Shown here: positions 34,310 through 42,361 of the stretch, in pieces
Numbering within the stretch: the first letter of the stretch is position 1
Layout of the letters: each line of letters opens with the position of its first letter
Assembly: GCF_000428745.1 (NCBI RefSeq)
Contig: NZ_AUAN01000014.1
Span: forward strand, 1-43,463
DNA length: 43,463 nucleotides
Direction: 5' to 3'
Source: Veillonella magna DSM 19857
Lineage (GTDB): Bacteria > Bacillota > Negativicutes > Veillonellales > Veillonellaceae
Translations under genes and position numbers: made by a program
Notes under the pieces: generated by a model
The model's input: only the letters and a program-made list of their open reading frames with translations
What the model was told of the DNA's origin: nothing
Database searches by the model: none

Positions 34310-34366
34310 CCCCGATATCCGACTTCGCATCTTTCAAAGAAAACCAAGTCGAATACCGGGGATTTT
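34310..34366. terminator. Terminator between menA and gnd
   Basis: Arms 34310-34325 (CCCCGATATCCGACTT) and 34346-34361 pair with two imperfect positions; followed by ATTTTATT on the plus strand and CTTTATATTTG on the minus strand, so it can end both convergent transcripts. Confidence 0.8.
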
Positions 34367-34390
34367 ATTATACATTATTAAGTATACTAT

Positions 34391-34426
34391 TTATTGCTGT
34401 TCTTACTACTATTCTTATTGCTGTTC
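34391..34426. repeat. 12-bp direct repeat at the gnd stop codon
   Basis: TTATTGCTGTTC at 34391-34402 and again at 34415-34426. The second copy encodes the end of gnd (EQQ-stop), the first repeats the same reading and stop downstream; probably a small duplication. Confidence 0.8.
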
Positions 34427-35833
34427 CCATTCCGTGTGGAAGGTGCCTTCCTTATCCACGCGCTGATAGGTATGGGCACCGAAAAAGTCGCGCTGCGCTT
34501 GAATCATATTTGCCGGCAACACACCGCGGCGATAGCTGTCGTAATAATCCAAGGACGACGAGAAAGCCGGTGTTGGAATGCCGTATCGTTTGGCAGCAAT
34601 AACCGCTTCGCGCCAGTTGTCCTGATGCGTTTCAATAGCCTCTTTAAAGAATGGATCTAAGAGCAGGTTTGCCAAATCGGGGTTATTAGTAAAGGCACGC
34701 TTGATATCCTCCAAGAATACTGCACGAATAATACAGCCGCCACGCCATAAAAGAGCCATATCTCCAAAGTTAATCGTCCAACCATATTCATGAGCCGCTG
34801 CTTTGATAAGAGCAAATCCCTGTGCGTAGGAGCAAATCTTCGATGCATACAAAGCGGAGTGAATCGCTTCGATAAGTGCCTTCTTGTCACCATCAAAGGT
34901 AGCGCTAGGACCGCGCAATACCTTAGCCGCTTCTACACGTTCCTCTTTGTACGCCGACATGCCGCGAGCAAATACAGCTTCTGCAATTGTCGGAATCGGC
35001 ACACCCAAATCAAGACCTTCTTGGCTTGTCCATTTACCTGTACCTTTTTGTCCTGCCTTATCAAGAATGCATTCTACTAAAGGCTTTCCGCTGTCCTTAT
35101 CTTTGACATGCAAAATCTTAGCGGTAATTTCAATCAAATAGGAATCGAGAATGCCTTTATTCCATTCTTCAAATACATCGCCGATTTCATCATCGCTCAT
35201 GCCCAACAATTCCTTCATCATGAAGTAGGCTTCGGAAATAAGCTGCATATCGCCGTATTCAATACCGTTGTGAACCATCTTTACATAATGACCGGCACCG
35301 TCATCACCGACATAACTGCAGCACGGTCCATCGGCAACCTGTGCCGCTATGGCCGTAAATATCGGAGCTAACTCTTCATAAGATGCACGGGTGCCACCCG
35401 GCATAAGACTTGGTCCGTTCAAGGCACCTTCTTCACCGCCGGATACACCAACACCGAGGTAACGGAAACCTTTAGCTTCCAGTTCTTTACAACGTCGACG
35501 AGTGTCGGCAAAGTACGAGTTACCACCATCAATCAAAGTATCGCCCGGTTCCAAGTACGGCAAAAAGGCCTGAATCATGTCGTCTACCGGCTGACCCGCC
35601 TTCACGAGGAACATAATCTTACGCGGCTTAGCCAGCATATGTACCAATTCTTCCGGAGTCATAGCGCCTCCGATAGTACCTTCATCACCGTAATTCGCCA
35701 CAAAATCCTTCGTCTTTTGCGGGGTGCGGTTGTATACGGCGATGGAAAAACCGTGGCGAGCAATGTTACGCGCTAAATTTTGCCCCATAACAGCTAAGCC
35801 GACCAACCCGAATTCATATTTCATCTCTGTCAT
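34415..35833 (-). CDS. gnd: 6-phosphogluconate dehydrogenase, decarboxylating
   Basis: A 472-residue cytosolic enzyme of the pentose phosphate pathway converting 6-phosphogluconate to ribulose 5-phosphate, CO2 and NADPH. The ATG at 35833 is chosen for AAAGGAGG six bases upstream. The dinucleotide motif is GLAVMG (12-17) with NRT (35-37) fitting NADP. Substrate and catalytic residues are SGGEEGA (131-137), Lys185 and Asn189/Glu192 in [11 protein letters not shown]. The C-terminal tail is the usual one for the dimeric long form. Its start lies inside the end of the OLD-family gene (20-bp overlap), so the two are co-transcribed. Confidence 0.96.
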   Translation of the reverse strand: MTEMKYEFGLVGLAVMGQNLARNIARHGFSIAVYNRTPQKTKDFVANYGDEGTIGGAMTPEELVHMLAKPRKIMFLVKAGQPVDDMIQAFLPYLEPGDTLIDGGNSYFADTRRRCKELEAKGFRYLGVGVSGGEEGALNGPSLMPGGTRASYEELAPIFTAIAAQVADGPCCSYVGDDGAGHYVKMVHNGIEYGDMQLISEAYFMMKELLGMSDDEIGDVFEEWNKGILDSYLIEITAKILHVKDKDSGKPLVECILDKAGQKGTGKWTSQEGLDLGVPIPTIAEAVFARGMSAYKEERVEAAKVLRGPSATFDGDKKALIEAIHSALYASKICSYAQGFALIKAAAHEYGWTINFGDMALLWRGGCIIRAVFLEDIKRAFTNNPDLANLLLDPFFKEAIETHQDNWREAVIAAKRYGIPTPAFSSSLDYYDSYRRGVLPANMIQAQRDFFGAHTYQRVDKEGTFHTEWEQQ

Positions 35834-37568
35834 GTGAATCCTCCTTTTGTTCATGGTGTAACGCCAAGTCGCGCGCTCGACAAATCACGGCTTTAAATAC
35901 CGGTGGTATCAGTTCGTCCGTCAAATGATAGGCGATGCGTCGTCCTACGATGACACCTTTGTTACTGTAAAACCAGGAAAAGTAATACTCCTTTAAATCT
36001 TTATATTGTCTGTCGGATATATGTGATAGACGCCGCGGTGATATTTGCGTACGCTGCACTGACAGTTTTGCCAGCCCTCGCTTGAGCATATCCCGCGTCA
36101 CCGTACCGTGACCGTCCTCCACCAAATCCGCTACAATCTTATCTAATATATCACGCCGTTTGCGCCCTAGCAAGTGAGTTACAATTTCTGATTCAAAGCA
36201 TAGCGTGTCCGTAAAAAAAATATTCTTAGAATTGCGACTATACTTCTCGGACACATCTTGATCATACAGCACTACCGTAGGGATGGAAAACCTTCGGAAC
36301 AGCTTAGCCAGTTTACTGATGGACGACTCACCGCGCGCATTAATCAAACAAATCCCATAGTAATCAAAATCAACTCCGATATGTTCGCCAAAACCACGAA
36401 AGCTGCCGTATTCCGTTTCCCCTTCCACCAAGATAATTGCCCGCGCATACAAGGCTTCTTTAGCCTCCGGAAAATGCATAATCAAATGTTTTTCCAGTTC
36501 TCGGGGAAAGAAAAAACTGGCACCGCAGGCGGTAGCGATATGACCGTTTGTATCCCGATAAAAACGAATGATATTGCGGTAATCATCAATCAGAGCATCC
36601 GTGGCATGGGTAACAATAAAAAGCTGTCCCCGCAAACCATCAATGCCGAAAAGTCCCTTCAAAAGAGACGAAAAGGAACTGCTCTCGTTAGACAGTAGTT
36701 TGCGGTAGCAACTAAGCACGGCACGCTGTAAATATGGGTTCAGGCGAATTTCCGGTTCATCCACACTGACCAACAGCGGCAAGTAACACCGATCACCGGA
36801 TACATACACCAGTGATTCGCGCAAATTAGCGGCCATACTTTGACTGCGTTCATATAAATATGCCAACATCTTTAATTGCACAACCAACAACAGTTGCTCC
36901 GTATCCGGCGTATACCCACAATCGGACATGCGCTCATGATACGCCAGCATCGTCAATAATCGTTCCATCAAAGAAATACCTGCCGGCACATATCCACGAC
37001 ATAAATCTACCGGTGCCGTCAAAACGGATAGAGATATGGATTCGCCGACTAACCATTGACAGCCTTTTTCTGCAGAATCAGGCAGTCCCTTGGGACTTAA
37101 AAATTGATGTAACTGCTTTTCCAATCCCGCCAGGGTAGACTGCCGAATTTCATACAATGACGCAATCGACGTATCACGATGGGACACATAGCAAATTTTG
37201 CGGAACAATGCTAAGGGCAGAGGCCGACGCTTTGTATCCGTCTGTCGATACAGTCGCGGATACACCTCCTGTAAGAGTTGTTCGGCAACCAACGTGATCG
37301 TATTCACCGTTCTGTCGTCTTCATCCCAATAGGTGCCCTGCTCCGCTTCTTCCAATTCGATTTCCATCGTTATACGGATAGGCTTATGGATTTCAAAAAA
37401 ATCCTTTTCATCAAATCCCTTCGTATTGGCCAAAATTGACAATAAATCCAACAGATTAGATTTACCGATGGCATTTTCACCGACAAAATAATTATACTGC
37501 TTATGAAATTGCACCGTTACCTCTTGCAGGTTGCGGTAGTTTTCAACGCGAATCCATTGTAAAAACAT
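35814..37568 (-). CDS. OLD-family ATPase/TOPRIM nuclease
   Basis: A 584-residue protein with an N-terminal ABC/SMC-type ATPase and a C-terminal TOPRIM domain, the OLD (overcoming lysogenisation defect) architecture. Walker A is [10 protein letters not shown] (Lys36), Walker B about residue 270 in [11 protein letters not shown], and a switch His in IVTHATD. The TOPRIM acidic residues are [13 protein letters not shown] (~380) and VVLYDQDV (~434). I do not see the usual LSxGxxQ signature before Walker B. There is no UvrD-like helicase next door, so this is not a Gabija pair but a stand-alone class 1 OLD type. It overlaps gnd by 20 bp. Roles of such proteins include DNA repair and phage defence; the role here is unknown. 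Confidence 0.85.
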   Translation of the reverse strand: MFLQWIRVENYRNLQEVTVQFHKQYNYFVGENAIGKSNLLDLLSILANTKGFDEKDFFEIHKPIRITMEIELEEAEQGTYWDEDDRTVNTITLVAEQLLQEVYPRLYRQTDTKRRPLPLALFRKICYVSHRDTSIASLYEIRQSTLAGLEKQLHQFLSPKGLPDSAEKGCQWLVGESISLSVLTAPVDLCRGYVPAGISLMERLLTMLAYHERMSDCGYTPDTEQLLLVVQLKMLAYLYERSQSMAANLRESLVYVSGDRCYLPLLVSVDEPEIRLNPYLQRAVLSCYRKLLSNESSSFSSLLKGLFGIDGLRGQLFIVTHATDALIDDYRNIIRFYRDTNGHIATACGASFFFPRELEKHLIMHFPEAKEALYARAIILVEGETEYGSFRGFGEHIGVDFDYYGICLINARGESSISKLAKLFRRFSIPTVVLYDQDVSEKYSRNSKNIFFTDTLCFESEIVTHLLGRKRRDILDKIVADLVEDGHGTVTRDMLKRGLAKLSVQRTQISPRRLSHISDRQYKDLKEYYFSWFYSNKGVIVGRRIAYHLTDELIPPVFKAVICRARDLALHHEQKEDSHDRDEI

Positions 37569-37649
37569 AGTGTCACCTAATCTCTGTAGTAGTATTAAGT
37601 CGTAGTAAAATCGTAATGCATGTTCCCCCTCTATGAAAACACGTTCACT

Positions 37650-38513
37650 CTATGATTGCCGTCCCGTGGCATGACGCTCCTTTAAGCGCGCCAACATAAC
37701 GGATGACGTAAACATAATAATCCCGCCGGCAACAGTAATCCAAGATAATGTTTCATCAAAGATGAGAAAGCCCCAAAAAGAATTAAAAAACACCCCGATG
37801 TATTGCATAAACTGAGCTACTACGGCATTCGTAGCTACAAAGGCACCGGTTAAAAAGAACTGGGCAAATACCGAAATTGCTCCGATAATAATGATAATGC
37901 CCGACTGTCGCATATCAGGCACCACAAAGTTAGGCCCCATCAGAATGCCCCCTACCAACATAGTGGTAAACAGGAAATAAAACATGATTTCATAGGTTCC
38001 ATGTCCACCTTGGATACTGATTTTACGAATTGTCGTATACGCAGCCGCCGAAAAAGCAGCCCCGCCAATAGCATATAGGGAGTACCAATTAAACGTTGAC
38101 ATTGACCACGGATGAATCATAGCCGTAACGGCGCAAAAAATAGCTAACAGCCATTTTACAGATCCCTTCGGCAAGGCTTCCTTCAACACCAATGTACTAA
38201 AGATGAACACGAAAATACCGGACAACTGAAACAAAATCGATGCATCTGCCATATTCATATAGGCAAGGGCAATAAAATTCAATAATGTGCCTACCCCTCC
38301 GAAAATGCCGCGCCACATAAGAAGCCCGCGGTCCTTTGATGAAAAGGAAATACGCTTGACTCCCATATAAATAAGCACCGCTGCCGTACCGATAAGACCG
38401 CGGAAAAATGTAATTTCCGAAGCAGGCATGCCCTGCCCTAACATCTTAACAAATAAATTCATCACACTGAACGCCAGTGCCGATGTAATAGCAAAGAAAA
38501 ACGCTTTTTTCAT
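37650..38513 (-). CDS. EamA/DMT-family transporter
   Basis: A 287-residue ten-helix membrane protein of the drug/metabolite transporter superfamily, with the two EamA repeats. First repeat starts SALAFSVMNLFVKMLG and contains SEITFFRGLIG; second contains GGAAFSAAAYTTIRKIS and ends with FNSFWGFLIFDETLSWIT. Its start codon overlaps the thrC stop in a TAATG, so it is translationally coupled to thrC. Export of threonine or a related amino acid would suit this arrangement (inference). Confidence 0.88.
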   Translation of the reverse strand: MKKAFFFAITSALAFSVMNLFVKMLGQGMPASEITFFRGLIGTAAVLIYMGVKRISFSSKDRGLLMWRGIFGGVGTLLNFIALAYMNMADASILFQLSGIFVFIFSTLVLKEALPKGSVKWLLAIFCAVTAMIHPWSMSTFNWYSLYAIGGAAFSAAAYTTIRKISIQGGHGTYEIMFYFLFTTMLVGGILMGPNFVVPDMRQSGIIIIIGAISVFAQFFLTGAFVATNAVVAQFMQYIGVFFNSFWGFLIFDETLSWITVAGGIIMFTSSVMLARLKERHATGRQS

Positions 38514-40012
38514 TATTTCGTAAATGCATCTACGAAAGCCAAGATTTCTTTACGCATTTCTTCCTTATCAATAGTGCGATCGAACCGAATCGGCGTATCC
38601 TGCAAAGCGGCTAACTGTTTCGGGAACGCTACGCCGGTCACCGCTGAAATGTGTTCCAGGCTTTCGTAAGGTGTACCTCCTTCCCGAATATCCAATGCTT
38701 CACAAAGCGCCGACGGAAATTTGAACGGATGGGCTGTCGCGGCAATAACCGTATGACAGGCACCCAGTTCCGGACGCTTGGCCAGTAATTTCATATACGC
38801 TCCCATGGCAACTGCTGTATGCGGATCCATAACATATCCATAGGAATTATAGACCTGTTCAATCACTGCTTTTGTTTCTTCATCATTAACATACGCGCCA
38901 GTAAATTCCCGTTGAATACGGCTTAATTCTTCTGTCGTTACACTGAGTTTACCGGATTTCTTAAGGCCTTCCATTTCAGCCTTAATGCGCACCGGATTTT
39001 CTCCGCACACATAGTATAAAAAGCGTTCAAAATTTGAGCTTTCCACAATGTCCATGGATGGTGACAGCGTCGTAAAGAACGGGCGTTTGCAATTATATGT
39101 ACCAGTTTCGAAGAATTCGGTCAAAACATTATTCCTGTTGGATGCACAAATCAAATGACCGATAGGTACCCCCATCATTTTAGCGTAATAGGCCGCCAAA
39201 ATATTACCAAAGTTACCGGTAGGCACAATGATATTGAACGCTTCATCTTCATGAATAGCTCCCTGCCCAACCAATTCCTCATAGGCTGCTACATAATATA
39301 CTACCTGCGGTGCCAGACGACCGATATTGATGGAGTTTGCACTGGAAAACATTACGCCTTTATCTGCTACCGCTTGATTCACCTCTTCATTGACAAAGAG
39401 TCGTTTCAAAAATTGTTGTGCATCATCAAAATTTCCCCGAATAGCAGTGACATTCACATTGTCCCCGGTTTGCTTTTGCATCTGCTCCTGCTGCATGGGA
39501 CTTACGCCGTCCGTCGGATAAAATACTTGAATATGTGTGCCCGGTACATCCTTAAAGCCTTCCAAAGCTGCCTTTCCCGTATCGCCGGACGTAGCTGTCA
39601 AGATGAGAACCTCTTTTGTTTCTCCTTCTTTCTCCTTAGCTGCGGTCAACAAATACGGAAACAACGATAACGCCATATCTTTAAAGGCCTGCGTGCGTCC
39701 GTGGAAGAGCTCCAGTACCGATACGCGTTCCAACAAGGAATGAAGCGGAGCAATGTCATCTGTACTGAAATTCTTTGTATTGTAAGCGGCATTAATCATA
39801 TCTTTCAATTCTGCTTCTGTAAAATCCGTAAAGAATTTACTCAATACAATCGCCGCAATTTCCTGATAGCTTTTTCCTGCAATATCCTTATATGTAATAC
39901 TGCACCGAGGGAAAGAAGCCGGCACATATAAACCGCCATCGGCGGCCAACCCGTTTAATAACGCATACGTTTCGCGCACCTTTTTATCACTGCGCGTGCT
40001 TGTGTAATTCAT
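38513..40012 (-). CDS. thrC: Threonine synthase
   Basis: A 499-residue PLP enzyme converting O-phosphohomoserine to threonine. The length and N-terminus (NYTSTRSDKKVRETYALLNGLAADGGLYVP) are those of the bacterial class I (E. coli/yeast-like) ThrC. The PLP lysine is Lys111 in FHGRTQAFKDMAL, and ATSGDTGKAALEGF is the phosphate-binding loop. The start has AAGGAG seven bases upstream. It is followed by the coupled EamA transporter. No hom or thrB in the window. Confidence 0.96.
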   Translation of the reverse strand: MNYTSTRSDKKVRETYALLNGLAADGGLYVPASFPRCSITYKDIAGKSYQEIAAIVLSKFFTDFTEAELKDMINAAYNTKNFSTDDIAPLHSLLERVSVLELFHGRTQAFKDMALSLFPYLLTAAKEKEGETKEVLILTATSGDTGKAALEGFKDVPGTHIQVFYPTDGVSPMQQEQMQKQTGDNVNVTAIRGNFDDAQQFLKRLFVNEEVNQAVADKGVMFSSANSINIGRLAPQVVYYVAAYEELVGQGAIHEDEAFNIIVPTGNFGNILAAYYAKMMGVPIGHLICASNRNNVLTEFFETGTYNCKRPFFTTLSPSMDIVESSNFERFLYYVCGENPVRIKAEMEGLKKSGKLSVTTEELSRIQREFTGAYVNDEETKAVIEQVYNSYGYVMDPHTAVAMGAYMKLLAKRPELGACHTVIAATAHPFKFPSALCEALDIREGGTPYESLEHISAVTGVAFPKQLAALQDTPIRFDRTIDKEEMRKEILAFVDAFTK

Positions 40013-40347
40013 AAACTAACTCCTTTTTCTCTCATACCTATCGCCTGTAACGATATCCCATAGTTTTATCACACCCTATATAAGTTGACATCGCCTGTGT
40101 CTAGTAAAAATACGTCCTGCCTTCACATCAGTCTAACCTGTTTTAGTATAGTCGTGTGATATCTATTTCATTATATCTAAAATACATAGCTTGCGCCAGT
40201 CGTCCCTAGGTACATCTTTCATAATGTCTATGAGGTTAATTAGTGATCTACTACTTCTTATATCCGTTAGCACTCAAATTACTTTTTATACTGCAGTTAC
40301 CGTTAGTTCTTTCAATTACGCATTATATATCTGCATCACCATAAAAT
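40013..40347. other. Intergenic region upstream of thrC
   Basis: No gene or known RNA recognised in about 335 bases. A TATAAT on the minus strand near 40170 and a TATACT near 40145 are candidate -10 boxes for thrC, but neither has a clear -35. Confidence 0.4.
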
Positions 40348-40363
40348 GCACCCTCTCGGGTGC
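40348..40363 (-). terminator. Hairpin, possible terminator of the toxin-like transcript
   Basis: GCACCC (40348-40353) and GGGTGC (40358-40363) with a 4-base loop, followed on the minus strand by ATTTTATGG. It would end a minus-strand transcript from 40601 after it has crossed the whole antisense RNA. Confidence 0.45.
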
Positions 40364-40372
40364 CTGTAAAAT

Positions 40373-40401
40373 TTGACAAAACACATTGCGTGTTACATAA
40401 T
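40373..40401 (+). promoter_or_regulatory. Strong promoter for a putative antisense RNA
   Basis: Perfect TTGACA (40373-40378), 17-base spacer and CATAAT (40396-40401). No protein start follows; the next signal is the terminator at 40478-40507. Confidence 0.75.
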
Positions 40402-40407
40402 ATAAAC

Positions 40408-40507
40408 AAAGACGAGATACTAAAGCGTTCTGCAAGGCGCGAGCTCGTCCCTCAAAGTAAATTCTAATTGAAGAAACGGTCGCGTCCTACTGAATGCGGC
40501 CTTTTTT
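40408..40507 (+). ncRNA. Putative antisense RNA (type I antitoxin candidate)
   Basis: A ~100-nt transcript is predicted between the promoter at 40373-40401 and an intrinsic terminator (GGTCGC 40478-40483 pairing with GCGGCC 40496-40501, then six T). It contains no start codon with a ribosome-binding site. It points at the 3' end of the small hydrophobic ORF (stop at 40524), the convergent overlap layout seen in txpA/ratA and bsrG/SR4-like systems. Ends are inferred from motifs. Confidence 0.6.
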
Positions 40508-40523
40508 CATGCCGCTAAGATGA

Positions 40524-40601
40524 TTATCTTGCCGCCATGATAATGGTAGCAACTAAAATACCAAATGCTATCATGAGAGATAGCACTTCATATATTCTCA
40601 T
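40524..40601 (-). CDS. Small hydrophobic toxin-like peptide (holin-like/TxpA-like)
   Basis: A 25-residue ORF, too short for routine gene calling. It starts MRIYEVLSLMIAFG and continues with a Leu/Val/Ile/Thr/Met membrane helix ending in AAR. The N-terminal Met-x-x-Tyr-Glu-x-Leu-x-Leu-Met-Ile pattern is that of the TxpA/BsrG and 'putative holin-like toxin' peptides of Firmicutes. The ATG has GGTGG seven bases upstream. A strong convergent promoter and terminator for a small RNA lie just beyond its stop, and hairpins at 40411-40446 and 40348-40363 could end its mRNA after overlap. Expected action is membrane damage when the antisense RNA is lost (family knowledge); I have no direct proof that it is expressed. 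Confidence 0.7.
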   Translation of the reverse strand: MRIYEVLSLMIAFGILVATIIMAAR

Positions 40602-40675
40602 CACTTACCACCGCCCTTCATACGAAGGACAAGCACGCTACGCTTTTGTATCTCGTTATACTTATTGTACCGCAT

Positions 40676-40697
40676 ACCGCCTTGAGCGGTTTTTTTC
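40676..40697 (+). terminator. Intrinsic terminator on the plus strand past the toxin-like ORF
   Basis: ACCGC (40676-40680) and GCGGT (40686-40690) with loop CTTGA, then seven T. It would end plus-strand RNA that crosses the toxin-like ORF, either read-through of the antisense RNA or a second transcript. Confidence 0.7.
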
Positions 40698-40729
40698 TAT
40701 TTTCCCCGCAGTAAACCGTGCTAACGTAT

Positions 40730-40801
40730 CTAGCAACTTTTCCAGGATGAGATATTGCCTATCTGTGTCACCGCATCATCATAGCTAATATACATCGTCA
40801 T
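40730..40801 (-). CDS. Small ORF with ideal ribosome-binding site, possibly frameshifted
   Basis: A 23-residue ORF beginning MTMYISYDDAVTQIG, with AGGAGGTGA four bases before its ATG. After Gly15 the -1 frame stays open to a TAA at 40662-40664 and reads like protein (RQYLILEKLLDTLARFTAGK, then basic residues). Joining the two would give a peptide of roughly 46-50 residues, so this may be a gene broken by a one-base deletion. The start MTMYISY resembles that of holin-like toxins. No obvious slippery sequence is present. A terminator for the gene upstream (40828-40853) lies directly before the ribosome-binding site. Confidence 0.4.
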   Translation of the reverse strand: MTMYISYDDAVTQIGNISSWKSC

Positions 40802-40827
40802 TGCATCACCTCCTAAAAATGGGTATG

Positions 40828-40853
40828 AAAAAACCGCCTACTCAAAAGGCGGC
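40828..40853 (-). terminator. Intrinsic terminator after the 80-residue ORF
   Basis: On the minus strand CCGCC (from 40848-40852) pairs with GGCGG (from 40834-40838), followed by six T. It ends 13 bases after the stop at 40866. Confidence 0.8.
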
Positions 40854-40865
40854 TAATGCATTTTA

Positions 40866-41108
40866 TCATCCTCCGTTACAATATGTAAATGTAATTGGAA
40901 GCTCTTTATTTTTATTTTTTTCAATAATTACACGGCTTATAGCTCTTAGGGCCCACACATCTGATACACTTTTGCTTGATTTTTCTATAGTAGATTCATT
41001 GACATTATCAAAGTCGACACAAAAGATGCCATCTTTTGTGTCGTTGAAACCGAAAACGTACCAAGCTTTATTCAATTGATTCTTTATCAATTTTGCCGAC
41101 ACTATCAA
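40866..41108 (-). CDS. Hypothetical protein, 80 residues
   Basis: I do not recognise this protein. The only good start is a TTG at 41108, seven bases after AGGAGG. The sequence is hydrophilic with mixed charge (KAWYVFGFNDTKDGIFCVDFDNVNE; ISRVIIEKNKNKE), predicted to be a small soluble alpha/beta protein. It is followed at once by a terminator. The base composition is more AT-rich than that of the neighbours, which hints at acquired DNA. It lies between a toxin-like locus and a tRNA-Lys. Confidence 0.55.
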   Translation of the reverse strand: MIVSAKLIKNQLNKAWYVFGFNDTKDGIFCVDFDNVNESTIEKSSKSVSDVWALRAISRVIIEKNKNKELPITFTYCNGG

Positions 41109-41128
41109 TTTCCATCCTCCTAGAAGAA

Positions 41129-41254
41129 CTACATTAAGCTTATTCCGATTGTATTTTCTATAAAAACGTGCACATAACTATTCTCTTTAAATTCTATCTC
41201 CTTTTCGCACTTCTTGCAATAAATAGTAATTTTTTTAGATATACCAAGCAACAA
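41129..41254 (-). CDS. Possible small CxxC protein or gene remnant
   Basis: An open frame with TTG as the only plausible start reads ISKKITIYCKKCEKEIEF then ENSYVHVFIENTIG and stops at TAG (41129-41131). CKKC looks like half of a zinc ribbon. There is no ribosome-binding site, and the 5' end runs into the tRNA-Lys terminator. Either a remnant or a gene read with the 80-residue ORF 20 bases downstream. Confidence 0.25.
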   Translation of the reverse strand: MLLGISKKITIYCKKCEKEIEFKENSYVHVFIENTIGISLM

Positions 41255-41256
41255 AT

Positions 41257-41288
41257 AAAAAAAAAGCGAATCTCCTAAGAAATTCGCT
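41257..41288 (-). terminator. Terminator after tRNA-Lys
   Basis: AGCGAAT/ATTCGCT arms (41265-41271 and 41282-41288), loop 10 bases, followed by nine T on the minus strand. Confidence 0.88.
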
Positions 41289-41300
41289 TATCTATCAAAG

Positions 41301-41376
41301 TGGTGGACCACCAGGGGTTCGAACCCTGGACACCCTGATTAAGAGTCAGGTGCTCTGCCAGCTGAGCTAGTGGTCC
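41301..41376 (-). tRNA. tRNA-Lys(CTT)
   Basis: 76 bases with encoded CCA. Acceptor GGACCAC pairs with GTGGTCC, D arm GCTC-AGCTGGCA-GAGC, anticodon arm CCTGA-CTCTTAA-TCAGG with anticodon CTT, T arm CCAGG-GTTCGAA-CCCTGG. Reads AAG codons. Confidence 0.96.
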
Positions 41377-41438
41377 TCATGACATCGACTATTATATACG
41401 GAAATGCCCTGTCTTGTAAAGACCTAATTTAAACTTTT

Positions 41439-41969
41439 TCAAATTCTTTTTAATAGTACCGCTTTTTTCGCTTCAAACTCCTCTTCGGTTAGAATCTGAA
41501 GATCATAGAGCTCCTTTAATTTTTTTAACTCTTCATATACGTCTTCCCCATCAGCCACTGATGCAGCAGACGTTAATGACGCTGAGTGTACCGTTGCCGA
41601 TTCGCCTTGCTGCCCATCTATCTCAGTTGCTACATTTGCTTTTAATGCGATGTCTTCTGTTCCCGGCAATCGTGCGTCTATCCAAGTTTTCGCATTGTCA
41701 CAAACACCGCGACGCAACACATCCGTTGTAAACAAAGTCCCCTCATTCCCTTGTATGAGCAGCACTCCGTGCGTATTACTTACTGCCTTATATTCTACCG
41801 TTCGTACATCTCGATTTTGAAACGAACCGCGCATACCATACCGCCCTTGATATTCAATAGTGCCGGTAGAAGGTGTAAAAATTAATGTTATCCCGTCAAT
41901 GCGACTTCCCGGTGAATATGTTTCTGCATCAGCTGCCTTTGATGATTTAAAAAAGTCAAAGAATCCCAT
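41439..41969 (-). CDS. SHOCT-domain protein with a PH-like N-terminal domain
   Basis: A 176-residue soluble protein. The C-terminal ~32 residues (YEELKKLKELYDLQILTEEEFEAKKAVLLKRI region) are a clear SHOCT domain, a short oligomerisation module. The N-terminal ~105 residues (ITLIFTPSTGTIEYQGRYGMRG; RTVEYKAVSNTHGVLLIQG; NAKTWIDARL) have the beta-strand plus final helix pattern of a bacterial PH-like domain (inference). A Ser/Ala-rich linker joins them. The start has AGGAGG five bases upstream. It precedes tRNA-Lys on the same strand. Function unknown. Confidence 0.82.
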   Translation of the reverse strand: MGFFDFFKSSKAADAETYSPGSRIDGITLIFTPSTGTIEYQGRYGMRGSFQNRDVRTVEYKAVSNTHGVLLIQGNEGTLFTTDVLRRGVCDNAKTWIDARLPGTEDIALKANVATEIDGQQGESATVHSASLTSAASVADGEDVYEELKKLKELYDLQILTEEEFEAKKAVLLKRI

Positions 41970-42149
41970 ACATACCTCCTAGCCTATATCCGCATATGCA
42001 TTGCTTCCGCAAACTACGTCTATCTTACCGCTTCCAACGGCTCATCGTTTTCCCGATTTTAATTGCTTTACAACGACTTTCCCTCTTGTTACTTTTCTTA
42101 ATTATATCATATTCTTTTTTAGATGTTGTAACTCTCTCTCATTTGCCTC

Positions 42150-42178
42150 TTTACAAACCTTAACTTTCACGATATACT
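42150..42178 (+). promoter_or_regulatory. Promoter of the orphan metQ
   Basis: TTTACA (42150-42155), 17-base spacer, TATACT (42173-42178), about 20 bases before the riboswitch. Confidence 0.7.
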
Positions 42179-42204
42179 ACTGTCCATAGGACAACAACAT
42201 ATTT

Positions 42205-42340
42205 TTTATCGAGAGCGATGGAGGGACTGGCCCTATGAAATCCGGCAACCATTCGATGGTGCTAATTCCTGCGGTGTAGACCGAGAGATAAACTTGTACA
42301 TACAACGATGACTCGGCGTACGCAGTCATCGCTTTTTTTA
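42205..42340 (+). promoter_or_regulatory. SAM-I (S-box) riboswitch of the orphan metQ
   Basis: The aptamer spans 42205-42292: P1 strands TTTATC and GATAAA, GAGAGCGATGGAGGGACTGG, CCCTATGAAA, CCGGCAACC, GGTGCTAATTCC and GAGAGATAAA. The expression platform is a terminator with arms 42306-42313 (CGATGACT) and 42324-42331, followed by seven T. Note GGTGCTAATTCC where the metNIQ copy has GGTGCCAATTCC. Confidence 0.95.
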
Positions 42341-42361
42341 TGAGAAAGAAGGAGGATTCCC

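Noticed and set aside
35814-37568. Gabija anti-phage system
   Set aside because: Only the OLD-type nuclease is present; the required UvrD-like helicase partner is absent on both sides.
40191-40376. 61-codon hydrophobic open frame on the plus strand
   Set aside because: Starts with TTG, no ribosome-binding site before it or its internal ATGs, and runs into the antisense RNA promoter.
40537-40788. 83-codon open frame on the plus strand across the toxin-like locus
   Set aside because: No ribosome-binding site, no protein-like pattern, and crosses the terminator at 40676-40697.
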